From NCBI GenBank assembly GCA_020723365.1, contig DYJB01000083.1, forward strand, positions 1-11,503: DNA of 11,503 nt, written 5' to 3'. The notes under the pieces were generated by a model. It did not search any database and was not told where the DNA came from. It saw only the letters and a program-made list of their open reading frames with translations. The position numbers and the translations under genes were made by a program. Shown piece by piece: positions 5,914 to 11,503 of the stretch; the stretch's first letter is position 1; the number at the start of each line of letters is the position of its first letter. The stretch is from Candidatus Aquidulcis sp. Lineage in GTDB: Bacteria; Chloroflexota; Anaerolineae; Anaerolineales; E44-bin32.

Positions 5914-7350
5914 CTAGCGCGGCCGGGCGACCTTTCCGTCGGCCTCGCGCACCACGTCCCACACGGCGCGCTCCACATCCTCGGTCAGCGGCGGCACCTT
6001 CGGCGACCAGGCCTGCAGGCGCTCAGCCGCCCGGCGGGCGACGTCCTTTCCGCCCTCCGCCTCCCACACCGACCACGGCTTGCGGTCCCACAGCTTCGGG
6101 AACCACAACTCCGATCGAAAGTTGGAGGCCGTATGATCCTGGGCCAGGTAGTTGCCGCCCGGGCCCACCTGGGCGATCACGTCGAGCGCCAGCGAGCCGC
6201 CGTCGAGCGTGATCCCTCGGCGCAGGCGGCGCACCTGGCTGATGATCTCATTATCGATCAGAAGCTGCTCCGGCCGGATGGTGTTGATGAAGTCCACGAA
6301 GCCCGCCCCGGCCGAGATCGTCAGGCCGGCGAGGGACGCCGCCAGCACGTTGAGCATCTTCTCGGCGCCCACCTGGGCATCACACGCCTTGCCGTCGGCG
6401 ATCAGCCCCCCGCCGCGCGACGGAAGGTCGTAGAAGCGCGCCATCTCGGCGGTGGCGATGCGGAAGAGGGCGAACTCCGGCCCGCCCATCGTCACGCCGC
6501 CGCTGGCCATGTCCAGGCTGCGCGTGTACTGGGTGAAGACCACGGGCGTCCCCGCCTGCACCAGCTGCACGAGGGTGATGGCGCCCAGCAGTTCGGCGTT
6601 GGCCTGGACGATCGTCCCGGCCAGCGTCACCGGCGCGGTGGCGCCGGCGATCGGGCCCGGGCTGATGCCGATCGGCAGCCCCTGCCGCGCGCCTTCGATC
6701 ATCGTCCCCGCCTGGCGCTCGTCCAGCTGAAGAGGGCTGAGCGTCGTCAGATCGAGGGTGAAGAGGGGCTTCTCGCGCAGCGCCTGGCGGCTGCCGCGCA
6801 CGGCTGTGCCGATGGCAACAGCGTCGCGCACCCCCTCCGGTCCGTAGGCCGTGTTCCAGATGGGCTTGGTGGTGTTGGCCACCGAGATGGCCAGCTGGTA
6901 GCGATCGTTCGTCTCCGGCGGCGCGTCGGCGGGCGTGGCCATCACCGAGTAGAAGTCGATCTGGTCCATCGAATCGGCCAGCTGCGTCACCCACGCCAGG
7001 TCCTTCTGCTGAATCCCCCGTCGCACGCCGCTGGCTGGGTCGTAGAGATGGACGGCATAGCCGTTGGTGGTGAAGTAGACCTCGCCCTGGCGGAGCCGGA
7101 TCTCGCGGGCGCCATCCCGGCTGAAGAGTGAGAAGGCGTGCGGGGCCCTGGCGACGGACGCCGTCACCAGATCCGGGGGGAAATGCACCCGCTGCCGGGC
7201 GCGATCGACCCTGGCGCCATGCCCCGTCAGGATCTCAAGGGCCTGCGGCTCGAGGATCTGCAGGCCGACCTCCTCCAGCACGCGCAGCGAGTCGGTGTGA
7301 ATGCGTTTCTGGTCATCCGGCGAGAGCAGCGTCAACAGCGGTGTGGCCAA
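5914..7350 (-). CDS. MttB-family corrinoid-dependent methyltransferase, first paralogue (no pyrrolysine)
   Basis: This full-length member (about 478 residues) of the trimethylamine-methyltransferase superfamily moves a methyl group from an N-methylated compound to the Co(I) corrinoid protein. Family marks include SPDDQKRIHTDSLRVLEEVG at the N-terminus, ISVANTTKPIW in the barrel, ISPGPIAGATAPVTLAGTI (helix and strand in mid barrel), AQVGAEKMLNVLAASLAG, and the C-terminal HTASNFRSELWFPKLWDR. There is no internal amber codon, so this is a non-pyrrolysine member. Characterised members of that kind demethylate quaternary amines such as glycine betaine, proline betaine or carnitine. A TTG at 7350 is the preferred start because GGAGG sits 5 nt before it; an in-frame ATG at 7374 has no ribosome site and would add 8 residues. 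It ends in TAG. The substrate cannot be read from the sequence. Confidence 0.9.
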   Translation of the reverse strand: MATPLLTLLSPDDQKRIHTDSLRVLEEVGLQILEPQALEILTGHGARVDRARQRVHFPPDLVTASVARAPHAFSLFSRDGAREIRLRQGEVYFTTNGYAVHLYDPASGVRRGIQQKDLAWVTQLADSMDQIDFYSVMATPADAPPETNDRYQLAISVANTTKPIWNTAYGPEGVRDAVAIGTAVRGSRQALREKPLFTLDLTTLSPLQLDERQAGTMIEGARQGLPIGISPGPIAGATAPVTLAGTIVQANAELLGAITLVQLVQAGTPVVFTQYTRSLDMASGGVTMGGPEFALFRIATAEMARFYDLPSRGGGLIADGKACDAQVGAEKMLNVLAASLAGLTISAGAGFVDFINTIRPEQLLIDNEIISQVRRLRRGITLDGGSLALDVIAQVGPGGNYLAQDHTASNFRSELWFPKLWDRKPWSVWEAEGGKDVARRAAERLQAWSPKVPPLTEDVERAVWDVVREADGKVARPR

Positions 7351-7397
7351 CCAGACCTCCAGGACTCCCGGCATGGGCGCCGGCGAAGTGCAGCCTT

Positions 7398-7434
7398 CCG
7401 CGCCCGCTTTCCGGCCTCGCCGGAAGCGGCGCGG
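7398..7434 (-). other. Intercistronic stem-loop between the two MttB genes
   Basis: The arm at 7398-7414 (CCGCGCC..GCTT..CCGG with two single-base bulges) pairs with CCGGAAGCGGCGCGG (7420-7434) around a 5-nt loop. It begins 3 nt after the stop codon of the upstream MttB gene on the minus strand. No T-run follows, so it is not an ordinary terminator. Likely roles are protection of the upstream message or separation of expression levels of the two methyltransferases. Confidence 0.55.
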
Positions 7435-7437
7435 GCA

Positions 7438-8886
7438 TCATGCGGATGGGCGTCGCCTCCAGCTTCGCTCGAGGTCCGCCAGCGCTGCCTCGACATCCCC
7501 GGGCATGGCCCGTGGTTGATGATCGGAAAGCAGCCGGGCGCTGCGCGCCGTCAGGCGCTTCGCCAGCTGGCCCGAGTCCAGTGCGGCCAGCGGATCGAAG
7601 TTGGAGCGGTCGAAGACGGTCGGGTACCAGAAGTCGCGGAAGTGCTCGAGCGTGTGGGGGTGGCTGACGTACTCTGCGCCGGCGGGCAAGGACCCGACCA
7701 GGGCACTTGCCCGTGACAGCGCCTCGGGCGACAGGTCCGGCGAGGCCAGTGTGGCGCGCGTGGCGCCGATGATCTCGTCGGCCAGGACGAAGGCCTCCGG
7801 GCAAATGAGCTTGCCGGCGCCGATCATGCCGGTGTTGTGCACCAGTTCGGTGCCGGTCAGACAGCCCCACAGACAGTTGGCGGCCAGCTCCTGCCCGGCC
7901 TGCGCGTCCAGGCGCGGCGAATCGCTGATCATCTCGAGCCCGAAGGCCGGCAGACCGTAGCCGTGCGCCAGGTCGGCCACGGCGGCGTAGGCCCATTGCG
8001 ATTCCGGCGCGCAATAGGCCCACTGGGTCGTGCGCATGTCCATCAGCTGGACGGTGAACCCGGCGGAAACGAAGGGCGCTCCAGGAGCGCGCAGTTGGTG
8101 TACGGTCAGGCCAAAGAGCCAGTCGGCGTTGGCCATGGCCAGCGTGCCGGCCAGGCTGCTGGGCGCGTTGCCGCCGATAGCCGGACAGTCGTAGTACAGG
8201 ACGGGCACGCCCAGGTCGGCGCAGGCCAGCAGGATCTCGAGGTTGTAGCGGCTGGCGTTCAGCGGACCGGCCGGGACCGAGGTGATGGATAGCCACGGCC
8301 GGCTGCGTCGCACCTCGTCGCTGCCCGAAACGATGCGGCTGAGCTCGACCAGATCGAGAACTCCCTGCCGGTCGTAGGGGTAGGCCAGGATCGGCTTGGA
8401 CGAGTGGCGGACGGTCTCGAGCACGGCCAGCTGGGTCTGCAATCCCTCGGGAACATCGTGCGCCTGGCCCACGCACTGGATCCAGTCGATGGAGGGCAGC
8501 GCATCCAGCAGGCGCGCCGAGGTGCCCTGGTCCGCCCGAAGGAAGTTGCGGGCGTGGCCGGACGGCAGATCGAGCAGGTAGAAGGTGTCGGACAGGGCGC
8601 CGAAGGTGACCCGTCCTTCGGAAAGCGGCAGCACCGGCGCGCCGGATCGATCGTAGAGAGTCACCGGCGAGACACCGGCCAGGCAGCGCTCGACGAGCTC
8701 CGGCGGCAGGCGCACCTGCTCACCGGAGATGACGGCGCCGGCCTCGCCCAGCAGGAGGCGGACCTCGTCCACCGGCACGTGAACCCCGACCGTCTCGAGC
8801 AGGTCCAGGCTGGCGGTGTGGATGTCCTGCCGCTGCCGGTCAGAGAGCACGTGAACCCTGGTCCCGCCTGAAAGTCGGTGCGCCAC
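7438..8886 (-). CDS. MttB-family corrinoid-dependent methyltransferase, second paralogue (no pyrrolysine)
   Basis: This is a 482-residue MttB-superfamily protein. It starts at a GTG (8884-8886) with AAGGAG 6 nt upstream. VLSDRQRQDIHTASLDLLETVGVHV matches the family N-terminus. RHSSKPILAYPYD, ITSVPAGPLNASRYNLE, GGNAPSSLAGTLAMANADWL and DAQAGQELAANCLWGCLTGTELVHNTG follow in order, and the C-terminus has HPHTLEHFRDFWYPTVFDRSNF. The ..ELVHNTGM.. segment resembles characterised MttB proteins more closely than the matching ..LTISAGAGF.. of its neighbour. The two proteins differ widely in the barrel, so they probably handle different substrates or successive methyl groups. There is no in-frame amber codon. 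It lies 21 nt after the isomerase-like gene and would pass its methyl group to the corrinoid protein encoded in the second unit. Confidence 0.92.
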   Translation of the reverse strand: MAHRLSGGTRVHVLSDRQRQDIHTASLDLLETVGVHVPVDEVRLLLGEAGAVISGEQVRLPPELVERCLAGVSPVTLYDRSGAPVLPLSEGRVTFGALSDTFYLLDLPSGHARNFLRADQGTSARLLDALPSIDWIQCVGQAHDVPEGLQTQLAVLETVRHSSKPILAYPYDRQGVLDLVELSRIVSGSDEVRRSRPWLSITSVPAGPLNASRYNLEILLACADLGVPVLYYDCPAIGGNAPSSLAGTLAMANADWLFGLTVHQLRAPGAPFVSAGFTVQLMDMRTTQWAYCAPESQWAYAAVADLAHGYGLPAFGLEMISDSPRLDAQAGQELAANCLWGCLTGTELVHNTGMIGAGKLICPEAFVLADEIIGATRATLASPDLSPEALSRASALVGSLPAGAEYVSHPHTLEHFRDFWYPTVFDRSNFDPLAALDSGQLAKRLTARSARLLSDHQPRAMPGDVEAALADLERSWRRRPSA

Positions 8887-8907
8887 CGAGATCTCCTTAC
8901 CGTACGC

Positions 8908-10257
8908 CTACCTGGCGGCCGTCATCGGCAGGAAGTCGATCCCGGTCAGGGCGCACCACTCCCCCAGCTCGCGGGCCCGGTGCCCGCGCAGGACGACGAA
9001 GTGATGTCCGAAGCCGGCGTTTCCGATCGCCTCCAGTGCCTCGGTCAGATCGTACGGGAAGACAGCCTTGGCCGCCGATCCCGGGAATTCCAGCTTGTAG
9101 GGGACCGCCACGGCTTCCATGGCGCACAGGCGCATCGTCCCGCGCCGGCCGACGAGATTGGCGATGGTGATCGGCCCGGGGGCCATCGTCGCCTGCAGGG
9201 TCGGCCCGTACGCGCCGGGGCCGATGTGCTCGGGGATCGCCTTGAGCGCCACGCGCTCCTGCTCCGCCAGCTTGCGCGGCAGGTTGCCGCAGTGGTGCAG
9301 GATGGCCTCGCCCCGCGCCAGATCGGCCTTGATGATGTCGACATGGAAGGTCGGCGCCCCGGAGAGCATCTGGCCGGCCGCCATCAACAGCGCACCGGGC
9401 ACATCGCTCTCGCACGAGGCCGCCACGCCCTCGTCATTGAACAGGCTGCACCCGAGGCACGGACCGCCGAGGTGGTCGTGGAAGCACTCGACCGTGACGG
9501 CCTGCAGCGTTTCCTGGGCGGCCAGCTCCTTCATGGCCAGGTAGGTGCGCACGCCATAGCGTGAGACTTCGTCGGTGATGTGGGCCGTGTCGAACTCCGG
9601 CTTGAGCGCCGCCCACCGCGCGCTCACGTCGGCGTCCGGCACGGCGTCGATCGCCCGCGTGTAGCGCGTCAGGCCGACGTTGACCACCTGCACGCCGAAG
9701 GTTTCCCGCAGCGCCAGCTCATCGAAGGCGGTGTCCGACATGCCCTGGGCGCGCCAGCCCATCAGCCCGATGCGCAGCCCGCGCAGCCGGCGCACGAGCG
9801 CCGCCCCGCTGGCGAAGGCCAGCGCCTTGTCCCAGGCGCGGGCTTCGCCCAGTTCGGCGGCCAGGTAGCGGTAGCGCAGGCCAAGCTCCTTGAAGGGATA
9901 GAGCGTCTGGTGGATGGCCACCAGCGCCCCCCAGGCCTGCTGCGTGGGGATTCCCCACAGGATCGTGGGCAGGCCGACGGCGTCGGCCATCATCGGCAGG
10001 ATGTGATCCAGGGTGAAGTTGCCCGGCACGAGCAGCAAGGCGTCGATCCCGCTCTTGTGGAAGTGGTCGGTGATGGGGGCGATATCGGACTCGTACTCGA
10101 GCAAGCGCGGGCACATCAGCAGCTCGACGCGGTCGAGGGGCGCGGTGGCGGGGAAATCCTGCACCAGTCCGGCGGCGTACTCGCGTCCGTCCTCGTGCGA
10201 CCAGGTCGAGATGACGACCCCCAGCCGCGGACGAAAGCCTGTCGGTGTGGCGGTCAT
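8908..10257 (-). CDS. L-fucose/L-arabinose-isomerase-like protein
   Basis: This 449-residue protein shows the three-part plan of the fucose/arabinose isomerase superfamily. An N-terminal Rossmann-like part (RLGVVISTWSHEDG, then DALLLVPGNFT) is followed by a second alpha/beta domain (LRIGLMGWRAQGM). The C-terminal domain has VTVECFHDHLG (255-264), SLFNDEGVAASCESDVPGAL (271-290) and HHCGNLP (321-327). E257 and the acidic pair E283/D285 lie where metal and proton-transfer residues sit in the family. True sugar isomerases of this family are longer (FucI about 590, AraA about 500), so this shorter form may act on another compound. An AGGAGG 6 nt before the ATG makes the start firm. It is 15 nt after the UroD-like gene, so the two are tightly coupled. 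Its place between methyl-transfer genes suggests it acts on the demethylated product or on the methylated substrate. Confidence 0.78.
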   Translation of the reverse strand: MTATPTGFRPRLGVVISTWSHEDGREYAAGLVQDFPATAPLDRVELLMCPRLLEYESDIAPITDHFHKSGIDALLLVPGNFTLDHILPMMADAVGLPTILWGIPTQQAWGALVAIHQTLYPFKELGLRYRYLAAELGEARAWDKALAFASGAALVRRLRGLRIGLMGWRAQGMSDTAFDELALRETFGVQVVNVGLTRYTRAIDAVPDADVSARWAALKPEFDTAHITDEVSRYGVRTYLAMKELAAQETLQAVTVECFHDHLGGPCLGCSLFNDEGVAASCESDVPGALLMAAGQMLSGAPTFHVDIIKADLARGEAILHHCGNLPRKLAEQERVALKAIPEHIGPGAYGPTLQATMAPGPITIANLVGRRGTMRLCAMEAVAVPYKLEFPGSAAKAVFPYDLTEALEAIGNAGFGHHFVVLRGHRARELGEWCALTGIDFLPMTAAR

Positions 10258-10272
10258 AGCGGCCCTCCTGCT

Positions 10273-11334
10273 CTAGTCGAGCGAGATCGGATAGCGACCG
10301 AACTCGCGGCCGGCGGCAAGCATTGCCCGGAAGTTCTCCAGCGGGACGTAGTTGGTGATCGAGTTGGCCGAGCCCAGCAGGTAGCCGCCGCCCGGCGCCA
10401 CGTCGCGCATCAGCTCGCGCACGGCCTGGCGCACTTCGGCCGGGGTGCCGCGCGTCATCGTGTACCCCAGGTCGAGGTTGCCCAGCAGCGCCAGCCGGTC
10501 GCCGTACTGGCGCTTGACGGCGGCGATGTCCATGCACTTCGGCTCGATCGGGTGCAGGCCGTCGATCCCGCAGCGCAGCAGATCAGGGATGGCCTGGAGC
10601 ACATCGCCGTCCGAGTGGAGGAAGACCGGGCGGCCGGCGCGATGCACCCGTTCGACGGCGGTCGTCAGCCAGGGGAAGAAGATGCGGCGCAGCATGGGCA
10701 GCGAGACCATCAGCCCATTGGTGTAGGCGATGTCATCCTGCAGGCAGATCGCGCCGACGACCTCATGCGCCAACACGCGATCGAGCAGCCGGAGCGTCTC
10801 CCCGCCCAGCCGATCGGTGATCTCCAGCACCAGGTCCGGGTCATCGATCAGCGACACACAGAACGACTCAAAGCCCATCAGTTGCCAGGCGCCGGTGAAG
10901 ACGTGACCGATGGTGACGACGGCCTTCATGGACGGGGGCAGGGCGGACGGCAGGCGCTCGTAGACCGACAGGTCGACGTCCTCGGCGCGCGGCCAGCCGA
11001 AGCGCTGGATGTCGTCGCGGCTGCGGATGACCGCCGCCGCGCTGCCAACCCAGCCGCGGTCATGCCGCGCCCCGGCATAGCCGTGGGCGGTGTTCTCCAG
11101 CGGTCGCACGATGCGCTCCTGGATGGCGGGCGCAGCGTACAGATCCGTGTCGATGGCGATGTAGTCGAACCCGGCCTGAACCCAGAACTCGATTTCGTCC
11201 TCGAGCCCGCCAACAGGTCGACCGAGAAAGGCGTCCTTGACCTCCGGATCGACGGAGACCTCACCCAGCGGGACCCGGTCCGGCTGGCCCCGGCGCAGAG
11301 CGGTGAGCACGCGTGCGAAATCGGGGTCGCTCAT
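10273..11334 (-). CDS. UroD-like (uroporphyrinogen decarboxylase/MtaA-superfamily) protein, putative methyltransferase
   Basis: This 353-residue TIM-barrel protein of the uroporphyrinogen decarboxylase superfamily is the first gene of the unit. It has PDRVPLGEV near the N-terminus (18-26), FDYIAIDTDL (56-65), LQDDIAYTNGLM (198-209), RPVFLHSDGDVLQAIPDLL (235-253), GIDGLHPIEPKCMDI (256-270), LALLGNLD (281-288) and GGGYLLGSANSI (315-326). In MtaA and MtbA, which move methyl groups from corrinoid proteins, a zinc site uses His-x-Cys. Here the spot reads H240-S-D242, so the cysteine is missing, although C267 lies nearby. It is probably not a haem-pathway enzyme, given its neighbours. The ATG at 11332-11334 was chosen for the GGAGGGG 5 nt upstream. 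A longer in-frame ATG at 11490 lies upstream of the -10 box and cannot be used. The role in methyl handling is inferred. Confidence 0.85.
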   Translation of the reverse strand: MSDPDFARVLTALRRGQPDRVPLGEVSVDPEVKDAFLGRPVGGLEDEIEFWVQAGFDYIAIDTDLYAAPAIQERIVRPLENTAHGYAGARHDRGWVGSAAAVIRSRDDIQRFGWPRAEDVDLSVYERLPSALPPSMKAVVTIGHVFTGAWQLMGFESFCVSLIDDPDLVLEITDRLGGETLRLLDRVLAHEVVGAICLQDDIAYTNGLMVSLPMLRRIFFPWLTTAVERVHRAGRPVFLHSDGDVLQAIPDLLRCGIDGLHPIEPKCMDIAAVKRQYGDRLALLGNLDLGYTMTRGTPAEVRQAVRELMRDVAPGGGYLLGSANSITNYVPLENFRAMLAAGREFGRYPISLD

Positions 11335-11375
11335 CGATGCCCCTCCGCCACGCCGGCCAGTTCGTCTCGCACCTC

Positions 11376-11405
11376 GACAACTGCCCGCGCCTGCGGGCGC
11401 TTGTC
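11376..11405 (-). promoter_or_regulatory. Hairpin in the 5' leader of the six-gene unit
   Basis: GACAA (11376-11380) pairs with TTGTC (11401-11405), and inside it GCCCGC (11383-11388) pairs with GCGGGC (11393-11398) around a 4-nt loop, with one mismatch and one wobble between the two stems. A second copy, TTGTCG (11415-11420), could pair with CGACAA (11375-11380) instead, so two outer pairings compete. The leader from the expected start (about 11474) to the ATG is about 140 nt. No known riboswitch motif, including the cobalamin box, is recognisable. Confidence 0.4.
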
Positions 11406-11465
11406 CCTGCAGGTTTGTCGCCCAGCCCGCGCCGATGTGTCCATCCAGCCCGTCGCCTCGGGTAT

Positions 11466-11477
11466 GAGAACGTTTCC
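11466..11477. promoter_or_regulatory. LacI-family operator at the head of the six-gene unit
   Basis: GAGAACGTTTCC is an imperfect palindrome centred at 11471/11472. It matches the operator at 3559-3570 in 11 of 12 positions and sits at the same distance from its -10 box. Over the longer block 11465-11489 against 3558-3582, 22 of 25 positions agree. It covers the expected transcription start and should be bound by the LacI protein encoded at 2394-3485. Confidence 0.75.
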
Positions 11478-11480
11478 ACC

Positions 11481-11489
11481 ATCGTAGCA
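11481..11489 (-). promoter_or_regulatory. Extended -10 box of the promoter for the six-gene unit (-35 outside window)
   Basis: On the minus strand TGCTACGAT gives a TG-extended -10 box (TACGAT, 11486-11481). At 17-nt spacing the -35 box would fall at 11504-11509, one base beyond the end of the window. The matching element at 3574-3602 has a clear -35, which supports this call. Confidence 0.65.
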
Positions 11490-11503
11490 CGTCAGGCGGG
11501 CGG

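Noticed and set aside
4198..7131. A 977-codon open frame on the plus strand across the epimerase, aminotransferase and MttB genes
   Set aside because: It is antisense shadow of well-supported genes with biased, low-complexity composition and no family signature.
5914..8886. Pyrrolysine within the MttB proteins
   Set aside because: Neither gene has an internal TAG; both are full length without one.
11335..11480. A cobalamin riboswitch in the leader of the methyl-transfer unit
   Set aside because: Expected from the pathway, but no GCCACTG B12 box or the matching core could be found.
9580..11487. A 635-codon open frame on the plus strand across the UroD-like and isomerase-like genes
   Set aside because: Same reason: antisense shadow, no ribosome site or recognisable motif.
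11335..11490. A 52-residue N-terminal extension of the UroD-like protein
   Set aside because: Its start codon lies at or upstream of the -10 box and operator, and the residues look random. The ATG at 11334 has a strong ribosome site.

Overview
The window is GC-rich bacterial DNA (roughly two thirds G+C by eye). Almost all of it is one catabolic cluster read on the minus strand, built around non-pyrrolysine MttB-family methyltransferases and a cobalamin-binding (corrinoid) protein. No taxonomic marker gene is present. The composition, the perfect palindromic intergenic repeat at 661-703, and the mix of LacI regulator, UroD-like protein, MttB homologues and sugar-isomerase-like genes fit a Chloroflexota (Anaerolineae-like) or similar soil or groundwater bacterium. 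That assignment is an inference.

Layout. At the left edge (3-239, plus strand) is the C-terminal end of a sugar:cation symporter-like transporter. Positions 240-740 are mostly non-coding. They hold a 12-bp hairpin (299-329), a probable 36-residue Cys-rich single-span membrane peptide on the minus strand (361-471, with a strong ribosome binding site), and a perfect 17-bp palindromic repeat (661-703) that also ends the minus-strand unit. From right to left on the minus strand, unit 1 encodes a UroD-like methyltransferase-family protein (10273-11334), an L-fucose/L-arabinose-isomerase-like protein (8908-10257), two different MttB-family methyltransferases (7438-8886 and 5914-7350), a class III aminotransferase (4528-5889) and a sugar-phosphate isomerase/epimerase-type TIM barrel (3635-4495). 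Unit 2 encodes a LacI-family repressor (2394-3485), the corrinoid protein (1731-2363) and a beta-hydroxyacid dehydrogenase/reductase (741-1634).

Regulation. Both units begin at near-identical elements: a -10 box, and the same LacI-type operator core (GAGAACGTTT on the plus strand) at the same distance from it. A TTGACT -35 box with 17-nt spacing is visible for unit 2. For unit 1 the -35 lies just beyond the window edge. The LacI protein therefore very likely represses both its own unit and the six-gene unit, making the two a single regulon. Intercistronic stem-loops lie between the corrinoid protein and the reductase, and between the two MttB genes. The first unit also has a leader of about 140 nt that can fold into a hairpin.

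Working model (inference): an N-methylated, probably polyhydroxylated or amino-acid-like compound is demethylated by the MttB pair onto the corrinoid protein, and the UroD-like protein may take part in methyl handling. The freed amine is transaminated by the class III enzyme. The carbon skeleton is then processed by the isomerase-like, epimerase-like and hydroxyacid dehydrogenase proteins. No corrinoid reactivase (RamA-type) or methyl-corrinoid:tetrahydrofolate methyltransferase is present in the window, so those functions must be encoded elsewhere.
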